A stretch of DNA of 64,000 bases from Oscillospiraceae bacterium (GTDB taxonomy: Bacteria > Bacillota > Clostridia > Oscillospirales > Acutalibacteraceae): NCBI GenBank assembly GCA_031271865.1, contig JAISUW010000055.1, positions 1 to 64,000 of the forward strand. The letters are read 5' to 3'. The number at the start of each line of letters is the position of its first letter. Position 1 is the stretch's first letter. The notes under the pieces were generated by a model that saw only the letters and a list, made by a program, of their open reading frames with translations, made no database searches and had not been told where the DNA came from. Shown one piece after another: positions 43,600 to 52,202 of this stretch. The position numbers and the translations under genes were made by a program.

Positions 43600-45756
43600 T
43601 TACACACCGGCGTGCTCTGTGCGCGTGATAAGCTCCGCTTGTATGGACGGCGCAAGGTTCGTAAAATAGTCACTGTACCCCGCAACACGTACCATGAGCG
43701 TTCTGTATTCCTCCGGGTGCTTCTGCGCCTCTATCAGCGTCTTTTGGTTTACAACATTGAATTGGCACTCGAAGTTTCCTTGTGCCATAAACGCCCGAAT
43801 AAATGCGCAAAGCGCTTCCTTCCCCTCTTCGTCCGCTAAAAACGCCGGGGAGAACCGGAAGTTCGTTGCTATCCCGCCGATGCTCAAACGCTGATCCAGT
43901 TGGGATATGGAATGCACTATCCCCATCGGACTGTTGCGGTCGCATCCCTGCGAGGCCCCCAGATTCTCCGAAAGCGCCGTCCCTTGCTTGCGTCCGTTTG
44001 CTGTTGCTGCCGTTTCTCCGCCTTTGATGCTGTGCATGATCCACGCAAAGTAGCTCGGGTGGAATGTGTTGCAGGGGGGGGCGGCCGTATTACGGCCGCT
44101 TGCCGGAACCGCATTGCGGTTCCCCGCCGGAGCCGCAATGCGGCTCCCCGCGTACCCCACACAGTGCGAATACTTTGCGCACTCTTCAGCAATGAAGTCA
44201 TAGAGATCTTTACCCATAGCATCGACCTCAGGGACACCGTTACCGTACTTATCGATATGGTCACGCAAGTAGAGACGGACATCCTCCGCATCGGCAAAGT
44301 TCCGCTTGAGCATAAGGGTAAGGTCATTCAAGGACAATACCTTTTCGTCATAAACTGCTTTCTTTATGGCATAGAGGGAATCGATAAGGGTAATAAAGCC
44401 GGGGAAGCAGGGGTAATAGAAGTTATAGCGTGCCCCGCCTTTTCCTGCATCGACACCGGTTTCGAGGCAGTCATTGAGGAAAGCGGAATGAAGAGGGCAG
44501 GAAGCGCGTTCCATACGTTCGCGGGCATGGCGCAAATTATGCTCGATGCCTCTGCGGATAATCTCTCCCAAGGCTTCTTTGGTAGCGGAATATAGATTAT
44601 CGAATGTATCCAACGGCGGGATGTCCACTGCTGACCTGAGATCTGTAGAACCGCCCCAGAGTCTGTGACCGCCGCCCAAGACATACTCTAAGGCCTTGCA
44701 AGGATTAAGGTAGGGGGTTGCGACTTGAATGTTGGAAGAAGCTACGGGTGTCAGTTCCACGCAAGTGGAGTGCATATAGACCCTCGCATCTGCTGGGCGC
44801 ACGCCTGCCATCTCCAGACCCTCGCGGCAGATGCGGTCATTGAACAAGGCAGGTTTCGTGTAGCCCTCTGCTATCAAATCTACACAGAGGCGCAGGATAT
44901 GCGGCGGCATATCCTCCGTGTAGCACACCGCCACTGCGGGATTGATAAGCCCAACTTCACGGATACCCTCAATCATGATTTCCGTCAGTTCATTCCAAAC
45001 CGGTTTACCGTCTCTATCCGTGCCGCCGACCATCAGTGCCGCCGGCCACGTATCAAAGAACGCATTGTGCTTCAGATACCAGCTGTGAATAATCTCTTCC
45101 GCTTTCTGCCGGGTGAGATGTCCGGCATCCATATCGGCTTTATAAAAAGGATAAAGGTATTGGTCCGGTCGTCCCGCCAACGGGGAATCCCCCGCCAACC
45201 CAAAAGCAAACTGCGCAAACCAGACTGTCTGTACTGCCTCATGGAAAGAGGTACAGGGTTCCAAAGGTGCTTTCTCGAACAGAGCCGCTAAGTCCGGCCG
45301 CCCCTGCACCGTACACGCCTCCCGCATCCGCTCGGCAAAGCGTACATAACCCTCCAAAGCGACCCGCACGGCAGCATAAAACGGTGTCACAGGTTTTTCG
45401 TCCAGTACAGAAAAGATGTGCTTCACTCCTTTGTTCAGCAAGAGGTCATAGTCTATGGCGCGGTGCCCCGTACTTGCGCACATCGTGCCGCCGTCATTTG
45501 GGGGATAGTGGGAATCTTTCGGCCGCTCCCAGTAAATGGAATACTGTCCGGCGAGAAGTTCCCCCTCGGTCAGTTCCAAGGAGTAGTTGTCAAAGATGTA
45601 ATTGTTCTGTAAGGCGCGGCGCATATGCTGTTCCGGCTCGCCGGCAGTAGCTACCCGCGACCAATGATTCAAGTAATCCAATTCAATACCGCGCCGTGAA
45701 TTCCTGCCGATTTGATAAGCAACGGTTTTGAGTTGTTTGATACGTTCTGAGGGCAT
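43600..45756 (-). CDS. glycyl-radical enzyme of the pyruvate formate-lyase superfamily, substrate unknown
   Basis: The 718-aa enzyme has the C-terminal glycyl-radical motif RVAGYSDYF (Gly near 693) and the active-site cysteine in HSTCVELTP near 332. Cys-Val-Glu is the arrangement of dehydratase/lyase members (glycerol, hydroxyproline, choline types); true PFL has Cys-Cys. So it is probably not PFL, but the flanking residues differ from the GCVEP I know, and I cannot name the substrate. At about 536-560 it carries three palindromic cassettes (SRIAAPAG, NRNAVPAS, GRNTAAPP). It has its own promoter and an activase downstream. Confidence 0.88.
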   Translation of the reverse strand: MPSERIKQLKTVAYQIGRNSRRGIELDYLNHWSRVATAGEPEQHMRRALQNNYIFDNYSLELTEGELLAGQYSIYWERPKDSHYPPNDGGTMCASTGHRAIDYDLLLNKGVKHIFSVLDEKPVTPFYAAVRVALEGYVRFAERMREACTVQGRPDLAALFEKAPLEPCTSFHEAVQTVWFAQFAFGLAGDSPLAGRPDQYLYPFYKADMDAGHLTRQKAEEIIHSWYLKHNAFFDTWPAALMVGGTDRDGKPVWNELTEIMIEGIREVGLINPAVAVCYTEDMPPHILRLCVDLIAEGYTKPALFNDRICREGLEMAGVRPADARVYMHSTCVELTPVASSNIQVATPYLNPCKALEYVLGGGHRLWGGSTDLRSAVDIPPLDTFDNLYSATKEALGEIIRRGIEHNLRHARERMERASCPLHSAFLNDCLETGVDAGKGGARYNFYYPCFPGFITLIDSLYAIKKAVYDEKVLSLNDLTLMLKRNFADAEDVRLYLRDHIDKYGNGVPEVDAMGKDLYDFIAEECAKYSHCVGYAGSRIAAPAGNRNAVPASGRNTAAPPCNTFHPSYFAWIMHSIKGGETAATANGRKQGTALSENLGASQGCDRNSPMGIVHSISQLDQRLSIGGIATNFRFSPAFLADEEGKEALCAFIRAFMAQGNFECQFNVVNQKTLIEAQKHPEEYRTLMVRVAGYSDYFTNLAPSIQAELITRTEHAGV
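44081..44147. repeat. three 24-nt palindromic cassettes in the glycyl-radical enzyme gene
   Basis: GCGGCCGT-ATT-ACGGCCGC (44081-44099), GGAACCGC-ATT-GCGGTTCC (44105-44123) and GGAGCCGC-AAT-GCGGCTCC (44129-44147) all have perfect 8-bp arms and 5-base spacers, giving an exact 24-base period. Confidence 0.94.
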
Positions 45757-45801
45757 ATGTATTTCCTTCTTTCGGGATTACGGACTTGTGAATCTGCTTT
45801 C

Positions 45802-45830
45802 ATTATATCATATTCCGCCGCAAGTTGCAA
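45802..45830 (-). promoter_or_regulatory. sigma-A promoter of the glycyl-radical operon
   Basis: Minus-strand TTGCAA (45825-45830), 17 bases and TATAAT (45802-45807), 46 bases before the gene. Confidence 0.78.
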
Positions 45831-45840
45831 GAGCGTAAAA

Positions 45841-46791
45841 CTACTCCAACCAACCTACGGCCAACGCTGCCACGCGCGTTGCCGAAGACCCATCGCAAGC
45901 AGAGAGATACTTCGCAATAAATGCCCCATACGCCGGTACATTCGCCCGCGCACGCCGGCAAGCAGGAAGTATCTCCTCCGGCCGGGTGACAATTTCGCCC
46001 GGCCAGTCCGCCGGTTCGAAGAACACAAGCGGCGCATGCTGCTCTTCCGGCTGATAAAACACTATAGGCAAGCCAAGCAGCACAGCCTCAAAAAGGACGC
46101 TTGCGTAATCGGTGATCAGCACTGCTGTGTCTATATACAGGTACTGCCCCTTTTCAGTGATGCTCTCACCCGCGCGGAGGTCGCCTGTGATTGGCGGGAG
46201 TTCCAAGCGTTTTTCCGGGCGGTAGGTGGGTGCCCAAGCATACGCTTTCCCCTCGGGGTCTTTACCGTAACGCAGCACCGTGTCGGTACGCGGTATGCCC
46301 AGCGGCAGAACCCGTTCCGCCGGAACACCGAACGACTCCGCAAAGGGCTTTCGGACAAAGTCCGAGGACACGATCACGGCATCATAGTTGTGCTCCGGCA
46401 GCGGCAAACCCATAGCCAACCATAGGGGATCCGTTCGTAAGAAGCGCTTGCAAGCTCCGGGACCGTGCCATATCTGTATAATCTTCTGCTCCTCCCGCGG
46501 CTGGAACCACGGACAGAGGGTCAGTAGGTCGTCGTCAGTAATGATAACCTTTGCACAGCAAAGTTGCCGCAGCAATTTCAATCGCTTCACCGGCCGCGGC
46601 AGGACAGCCAACGGTGTTTCTGTATAAAAGCGTTTCTGCGGCGGCAACGCCTCCCACAAGTCGGCAAAGTTCTCCTCGAAGCCGCCGTGCCGCAAGGAGG
46701 CACAGAGAACAACCGGGCGCAACCGCCTGCGCCGCCAAAGCGACAGGCATATGCTTTCAATGCGGCTGTATAGTCTTTCCCGATACGTCAT
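45841..46791 (-). CDS. CDP-glycerol:glycerophosphotransferase-like protein
   Basis: The family (TagF/TagB type) polymerises or primes teichoic-acid-like glycerol phosphate at the inner membrane face. I start at MTYRERLYSRIES (46791), behind GTGAGGAT; the longer track start would overlap the upstream gene. The 316 aa keep the family's C-terminal domain: KIIQIWHGPGACKRF with the catalytic His, VSSDFVRKPFAESFGV, AYAWAPTYRPEK and VLITDYASVLFEAVLLGLP. It is shorter than polymerases, so a primase-like or decorating enzyme is more likely. The upstream gene is an AT-rich polytopic protein that may serve the same polymer. Confidence 0.85.
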   Translation of the reverse strand: MTYRERLYSRIESICLSLWRRRRLRPVVLCASLRHGGFEENFADLWEALPPQKRFYTETPLAVLPRPVKRLKLLRQLCCAKVIITDDDLLTLCPWFQPREEQKIIQIWHGPGACKRFLRTDPLWLAMGLPLPEHNYDAVIVSSDFVRKPFAESFGVPAERVLPLGIPRTDTVLRYGKDPEGKAYAWAPTYRPEKRLELPPITGDLRAGESITEKGQYLYIDTAVLITDYASVLFEAVLLGLPIVFYQPEEQHAPLVFFEPADWPGEIVTRPEEILPACRRARANVPAYGAFIAKYLSACDGSSATRVAALAVGWLE

Positions 46792-46850
46792 ATCCTCACC
46801 CCAAGTTGTTCTGATAGTATATAACCCTTTCTGCAACAGACACATCTGCC

Positions 46851-48296
46851 TCACTTGTGCCGTTTTTGTGCCACCGCGAGGCGCATATGGTACTGAAAGC
46901 GGAGCCACTCCCAAAACGGCGGGATTAACTCCGTCAGCAGGTAGAGCAGGCAGAAGTATATGGGCATTGTGATGCGCAATATATAATTCCTGTGCACATA
47001 CAAGTGACCTCCCATAACAAACATATACAATAATAATGGTATATAACAATACAAAATAGAAACAGATGGATTCGGAACAAAACGATCTTTTACTTGCGCC
47101 CTAATTCCGCGCCAATACTTATCTTTTTTTAGTAAAGGCAACAAACAGGGGGACTCTTTCGATTTTACCATTAAACTATAGAAGAAAACAAGGACAATCA
47201 CAACCACAAATAGTAAAGGGAAGAGGAACCCGGCAATAGCATCCTTGATTGGAAGACTGATTAGGTTCTTGAGCTCATTTGATAAGCCGAGAGAATAGAA
47301 TGTATGATTTGCGGGTTTGGTTGCATACGTAAGCAAACGCTCAGAATCGATGCCCAAAGTGAAAAAGACTTGAACTGCATGATCTAAGAAATGAGTAATG
47401 CCTAATATAGGAATGGTAAGCAGTATTTTAGCTGCCCATAGACCTGCCCACCCCAGTACCCATGCGGCAGAATACAGCACTACTGCCTTGAATGTTATTT
47501 GCTTATCTTCTTTACTAAGCAATAAACTGCCAATCATGAGAGGAATGACCAACGATACAACGGGAACCAACAGCGTAGCGAAAAAGGACATACAAGCACC
47601 GATAACAAAAAAGAACTCCGGCAAGTGCCTTCGGAATCGGGGCTTATTCCATAAGTACAACAAAACCAAGCAGGCAATAAGCATTATGAAAAAGTCAATC
47701 GAATAATAAAGGTTAAACGGCACCACATAGCCTCTGACAATTAAGAACGACAGCGAAAAACACAAAGATACACGCCATCCCAATTCCATCCAAACAACTG
47801 CGAGAAGCCACAACAGCAGTATAATAAAAACAATACCGGCTATGGTTTGGAAGACAGAAAAAGAAACAAGTGCCAATGCCGGGCGCAAAGCAATCTCTAT
47901 TCCATGCCAGTAACGTGAATACAACGGAACCATTGCTGCTTGCAGAATATTATCCCCATCGTCCTTTTGCGTCAATCCAATCCATATATCTTTTGTAAAC
48001 ATTTCTAACACTGATGTATCATCAAATTGAAAATTAATATCATGCTTACGATTCGCTTCCTTGAAAGTTACTCGTGCATCCTCCGACTGCATAATCCGCT
48101 GCATCTCTGCGACAATCTCAGGTTCTTTTGTCTTGTTCGGGAAGGAGTAGGCAAGGCACATCAGCCCGGTGAATATCACAACCAGAATAAGCCCCAAGCA
48201 AACCAGACGCCCGAACAAGTGCAGTCTGGCTTTGCGGCTTTGGATTTCCTGCGGGACGCCTGTGTGCCACCAATGCTTCAGCGCGCCTTTTTCCAT
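46851..48296 (-). CDS. polytopic membrane protein of unknown function, AT-rich
   Basis: The 481-aa protein has about ten to eleven membrane segments and one extracytoplasmic loop of about 90 residues after the first helix (NKTKEPEIVAEMQRIM region). The topology of one helix, a large outer loop and many helices recalls GT-C glycosyltransferases, but I see no diagnostic motif. I start at MEKGALKHWWHTG (48296) behind GGAGCG. Base composition is visibly more AT-rich than its surroundings, which suggests transfer. It precedes the CDP-glycerol transferase by 59 bases, so a wall-polymer role is a fair inference. Confidence 0.7.
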   Translation of the reverse strand: MEKGALKHWWHTGVPQEIQSRKARLHLFGRLVCLGLILVVIFTGLMCLAYSFPNKTKEPEIVAEMQRIMQSEDARVTFKEANRKHDINFQFDDTSVLEMFTKDIWIGLTQKDDGDNILQAAMVPLYSRYWHGIEIALRPALALVSFSVFQTIAGIVFIILLLWLLAVVWMELGWRVSLCFSLSFLIVRGYVVPFNLYYSIDFFIMLIACLVLLYLWNKPRFRRHLPEFFFVIGACMSFFATLLVPVVSLVIPLMIGSLLLSKEDKQITFKAVVLYSAAWVLGWAGLWAAKILLTIPILGITHFLDHAVQVFFTLGIDSERLLTYATKPANHTFYSLGLSNELKNLISLPIKDAIAGFLFPLLFVVVIVLVFFYSLMVKSKESPCLLPLLKKDKYWRGIRAQVKDRFVPNPSVSILYCYIPLLLYMFVMGGHLYVHRNYILRITMPIYFCLLYLLTELIPPFWEWLRFQYHMRLAVAQKRHK

Positions 48297-48371
48297 TGGG
48301 TTCGCTCCGTTCTTTCCTATGTTTTTGTAATGCTTTCTATAGGGCAACTCTGTTCGTTCCCTCTCCGGTCG

Positions 48372-48400
48372 ATTATACCACTTCCCGCCGGCATTGTCAA
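48372..48400 (-). promoter_or_regulatory. sigma-A promoter of the membrane protein / CDP-glycerol unit
   Basis: Minus-strand TTGACA (48395-48400), 17 bases and TATAAT (48372-48377): a perfect consensus promoter. Confidence 0.88.
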
Positions 48401-48485
48401 GGCTGATTACAAAAGACTGCCTACCTCTTGTATATGCCCGCCATAGGAGAATCCGCCCTTGCACCTCATAGCCCCGAATTATCTC

Positions 48486-48514
48486 TTGACAAGCGGCGCA
48501 AAACGTGCTAAACT
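48486..48514 (+). promoter_or_regulatory. sigma-A promoter of the nitroreductase unit
   Basis: TTGACA (48486-48491), 17 bases and TAAACT (48509-48514), 34 bases before the ATG. Confidence 0.78.
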
Positions 48515-48548
48515 ATGGTGTATCTTATAGAACACGAGGTATAGTCCT

Positions 48549-49241
48549 ATGTCAGCATATGAAACCATCTTCACCCGCCGGAGTGTGCGGCAGTATGACC
48601 CAACCCCCCTAAGCGCAGAGGAACTCGCCTTGGTACAAACCGCCATAGATGCGGCGGAGCAGCTGCCCGGGCAAAAAGCCGCCTTTGAGATTGTGGATTC
48701 CACAGCACTCAAGGGTTGTGCCGCCCCCCATGCCATTCTGGCATATGCCGATGACAGCGACATCGCTCTCTCCAATGTCGGCTACACCTTGCAAGCAGTG
48801 GATTTGCATTTGCAAGAACATGGCTTCGGCACACTCTGGATGGGTATGGCCAAACCCCTCAACCCCAAGGAGAATTACCAAATACTGCTTGCTTTCGGCA
48901 AAACAGGGGTGCCTATGCGGAATGGTTTGGCCGACACTAAGCGCAAAGGGATTTCGGTCATTTCCAATGCGGACAATGCCGTTGCACGCGCCGTACAGAT
49001 TGCCCCCTCAGCGATGAATGCGCAGCCTTGGGCACTCACTTTCTCTGCCGGACAGGTGCTGGTGAAGTCCGTCCCCTCCGGCGTTGCCAAGCTTTTGGCT
49101 CCGAAAATGCAGAAGATAGACCATGGCATAGCCCTACGCCACGCCGTCCTTGCCTTGACGGAGGAGGGCAAGCGCATTACTTCCCTCAACCCGCAGGGCA
49201 GCGGGAAAGGTTTCGCGGTGGCTGTGCATTATGCCGCATGA
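48549..49241 (+). CDS. nitroreductase family protein
   Basis: This is an FMN-dependent NAD(P)H oxidoreductase-type fold. The 230-aa protein begins with the signature TIFTRRSVRQYDPTPLS, which binds FMN phosphate. It continues with DIALSNVGYTLQAVDLHLQE and GFGTLWMGM. The C-terminal half (APSAMNAQPWAL, DHGIALRHAVLAL) repeats the fold elements seen in the two-domain nitroreductases of Clostridia. The natural substrate is unknown. It is the first gene of a plus-strand run with GH36, SDR and URO-D-like genes, each separated by 57-66 bases. Confidence 0.85.
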   Translation: MSAYETIFTRRSVRQYDPTPLSAEELALVQTAIDAAEQLPGQKAAFEIVDSTALKGCAAPHAILAYADDSDIALSNVGYTLQAVDLHLQEHGFGTLWMGMAKPLNPKENYQILLAFGKTGVPMRNGLADTKRKGISVISNADNAVARAVQIAPSAMNAQPWALTFSAGQVLVKSVPSGVAKLLAPKMQKIDHGIALRHAVLALTEEGKRITSLNPQGSGKGFAVAVHYAA

Positions 49242-49304
49242 GATATTAGCTGTGATATAATATCCGGCAAGCGCCAATATTCTATCTTGAAAGGATTTCC
49301 CGCA

Positions 49305-51257
49305 ATGCTTTCCTTTTCAGCAACAGACACACACTTCAACCTTTCTGCGGAGGATACCCTCCTTCTTACCGGCATCCTGCCCGAAATCGTCTGGCGTAAG
49401 GCGGGAGATAAGGCACCGTGGACAGTCGAAAAAGCCTACGGCTTTGGCGTTACTTCTGACAGTTCCGCCGTTTTCGGTTTTTCTGAATGCGGCTTCTTCT
49501 TATCTGTTAAAGCGCAGGAACTGCCCGGCGGTGCTGTCCTGCTTAAACCTTCTCTGTACCAGACAAGCAAAATACCGGTGCAGCTTGCGCGGGTGAATCT
49601 ACTGCGCGGGACGCTGACGGAGGCATTTGGGACGTTTCTGTCCTTGACGGATATGAAACGCAACGTCTTCACAAAAGAGGAGCGGCTGGAAAGCCCCTAT
49701 GCGCGTACCGTCGGCACCTGGGAGAGCGCGAGGGTGCTGTGGCCGCGCCTGGACGACCCCTACCATACGCAGGAGAATTGGGCCAACTCCACAGAGGTCG
49801 GGATTATTCGTGATTCAGGCTCGACCGGGCTTGTCCTCGGCGTAACAGGTCCCGGTTTGGGCTTCGGCGACATCGGCTTCGGGACTGCCCGCGGGAACCG
49901 TGCCGAAGTCTATGCTGCGGATTTACTTGACGGTATTCTGTTTGCACCGGACGATATACTGAAGCTCGACAGCATATTCCTTTCCTACGGCGACTGGGTA
50001 ACAGGTTTCAACGATTGGGCGGCACAGTGCGCCGCGGAATTCGGTGCGCGGGTGCCGAAGCGGCCGATGGCAGGATATTGCTCTTGGTACCAGCACTACG
50101 CCGGAATCACGCAGGCGCAGTATATCAAGGCAATTGACGAATTCGCGGACTGGCCGGGCGCGCCGGACATTGACAAAGTGATTCAGCTTGACGACGGCTT
50201 TCAACGCGCCCCGGGTGACTGGCGACCCAATGCGCGTTTCCCGGACTTTGATGGCATTGCGAATCATATCCGCAGCACTGACGGAATTCCGGGCTTGTGG
50301 CTGGCTCCGACAACTGTCTATAAAACCGACCCTATGGTCGAGGAGTGCCCCCAAGCCATACAGCGCATGGAGGACGGCAGCATTGCAACCGCTTTCTCCA
50401 ACTGGGAGTGGTGTTCGCCTGCCATGAAGGGCGTGCGGCATAATACGGTCTATCTGGAACCGGACCATCCGGCGGCGCGGGAGCGCATCTTTCAGATTGT
50501 AAAGCAAGCTGCCGACGCCGGCTACGGCTACTTGAAGCTGGATTTCACCTATGCGCTGAGTACGGCACGCAAGCCCTACAACCCAAAGAAGACCTCGTTC
50601 CAAACCTTGCGTGACCTATATAAGCTCTTCCGCGACGCGGCGGGTGAAGACGTGTACATCAACGCCTGCGTGGGCGGTCTGTACCGCTACACGCTGGGCT
50701 TGGCGGATGTCGCCCGTATCGGCGGCGACAACGGCAGCTACTGGGGCAGCGTCAAGCGGAATATGCCGGAAGCCATACTCAAAGCCTGCGCCGCCGCCAA
50801 CTGGTGGCTGCCCGACCCCGATGTGTTCTATATGCGCAGCGGGTCCTCAAAACTCACAACCGAGGAAAACTGGCTCGTAACCGGCACCATCGGTCTGATG
50901 GGCGGCTTGTTCATGACGAGCGATTACCCCTCGCAGTGGGATGACACAGCCCGGGAGCGTGTGCGCTACTTCTGGAATGCGGACGGCCCCCAAAAGCCGG
51001 AATCCTTGCGTGCAATCTACAATGACAGCAATGCCATTCAGTTTTTGGCCGCATCCTACGCGGACGGCAGTCTGCGGGTAGGGGTATATAACTGGGAGGA
51101 TACCGAAAAGGATGTCCGGATTGGTTCGGAGGTCTATGGTGAGCGCAGGGCGGCGGATATCTATCCGCATGAGCAAGCCGCCGCAGAAACGGAAGCGGCC
51201 GGCGTTTGGGTACGTCATATGCCGCCGCATTCCATGCGCATCATCCATTTCTGTTGA
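49305..51257 (+). CDS. GH36-type alpha-galactosidase
   Basis: The enzyme removes terminal alpha-galactose from oligosaccharides such as raffinose-type sugars or galactomannan fragments. The 650 aa have an N-terminal beta-sandwich of about 240 residues and then the barrel: YCSWYQHYAGITQ, IQLDDGFQRAPGDW, the nucleophile Asp in YLKLDFTYALS (near 413) and the acid/base Asp in ARIGGDNGSYWG (near 474). A C-terminal sandwich ends the protein. I start at the ATG at 49305, behind AAAGGA; the track begins at a TTG six codons earlier. It lacks a signal peptide, so it is intracellular. Confidence 0.88.
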   Translation: MLSFSATDTHFNLSAEDTLLLTGILPEIVWRKAGDKAPWTVEKAYGFGVTSDSSAVFGFSECGFFLSVKAQELPGGAVLLKPSLYQTSKIPVQLARVNLLRGTLTEAFGTFLSLTDMKRNVFTKEERLESPYARTVGTWESARVLWPRLDDPYHTQENWANSTEVGIIRDSGSTGLVLGVTGPGLGFGDIGFGTARGNRAEVYAADLLDGILFAPDDILKLDSIFLSYGDWVTGFNDWAAQCAAEFGARVPKRPMAGYCSWYQHYAGITQAQYIKAIDEFADWPGAPDIDKVIQLDDGFQRAPGDWRPNARFPDFDGIANHIRSTDGIPGLWLAPTTVYKTDPMVEECPQAIQRMEDGSIATAFSNWEWCSPAMKGVRHNTVYLEPDHPAARERIFQIVKQAADAGYGYLKLDFTYALSTARKPYNPKKTSFQTLRDLYKLFRDAAGEDVYINACVGGLYRYTLGLADVARIGGDNGSYWGSVKRNMPEAILKACAAANWWLPDPDVFYMRSGSSKLTTEENWLVTGTIGLMGGLFMTSDYPSQWDDTARERVRYFWNADGPQKPESLRAIYNDSNAIQFLAASYADGSLRVGVYNWEDTEKDVRIGSEVYGERRAADIYPHEQAAAETEAAGVWVRHMPPHSMRIIHFC

Positions 51258-51314
51258 CGCGCATACTTTCAAGAGATGAACATGGGCAAATGAATCCGAT
51301 GGGAGCTATCAAAT

Positions 51315-52136
51315 ATGACGTACCCTTACGGGAAGACCGTCTTTGTCACCGGCGGCAGCAGCGGCATCGGCGCACAGGCTGTGCGGCTGTTTGCCGAATG
51401 CGGCTATACGGTTTATACCGGAGCCAGGCGCTTTACACATAAGGAATACCCGCAGGGTGCAGGCCGCGTGATTACCCTGCCGCTGGATGTAACACAGGAA
51501 GCCTCGGCAGTTGCCGCCGTTGCAGCAGCAACAAGGGATGAAAAGGAACCCTGCCGCATCCTCCTGCACTGCGCCGGAATGGGTATTGCGGGCGCGGCGG
51601 AGGATACGCCCGAGGAGGCCATCCGCACCCAGATGGAGGTCAACTACTTCGGTGTGCTGCGCATGAACCGTCTGCTTCTGCCGCATATGCGTGCCAATGG
51701 CGGCGGCTTGGTGATAATCATCAGTTCTGTGGCAGGGCGCGTGCCGCTGCCGTTTCAATCCCATTACGCCTCAGGCAAGTTTGCATTGGACAGCTATGCG
51801 CAGTCCTTGGCTATGGAAGCTGCGCCTTACGGCATCCGTGTGTCGCTGATTGAACCGGGTGATACAGCGACAGGCTTCACCGCAGCCAGGCGCATGACCG
51901 TCCCGGAGGACAGCATTTATAAAGAAGCCTGCCAAAGAGCCGTTGCCCGTATGGCGCACGATGAGGAGCAGGGAGCTTCGCCTGTATTGGCAGCCAAAGC
52001 GGCTCTGCGCTTAGCAAAAAAGACGAAAGTGCCGATGCACGTAACCGTCGGCGCGGCATATAAGCTCGTCATCTGCTTGCGGCGTTTACTGCCAACGTCA
52101 TTCTTCAATCGGATTCTGCGGAAACTGTATGGATAG
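51315..52136 (+). CDS. short-chain dehydrogenase/reductase
   Basis: The 273-aa protein is a classical SDR. The cofactor motif is VTGGSSGIG (about 12-20), LHCAGMGIAG corresponds to the NNAG region, the catalytic Ser lies in IIISSVAGR, and the catalytic pair is in YASGKFAL (Tyr near 152, Lys near 156). Cofactor preference cannot be told with certainty; the Arg-containing GARRFTH after strand 2 favours NADP. The substrate is unknown. It lies between the GH36 and URO-D-like genes, so a role in the same catabolic unit is possible. Confidence 0.9.
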   Translation: MTYPYGKTVFVTGGSSGIGAQAVRLFAECGYTVYTGARRFTHKEYPQGAGRVITLPLDVTQEASAVAAVAAATRDEKEPCRILLHCAGMGIAGAAEDTPEEAIRTQMEVNYFGVLRMNRLLLPHMRANGGGLVIIISSVAGRVPLPFQSHYASGKFALDSYAQSLAMEAAPYGIRVSLIEPGDTATGFTAARRMTVPEDSIYKEACQRAVARMAHDEEQGASPVLAAKAALRLAKKTKVPMHVTVGAAYKLVICLRRLLPTSFFNRILRKLYG

Positions 52137-52202
52137 CATTGCCTGCTGCATTTTTTTGCAAAACGCAAGAATACAGAATGTCTTATTGACGGAGGTGTGC
52201 GA

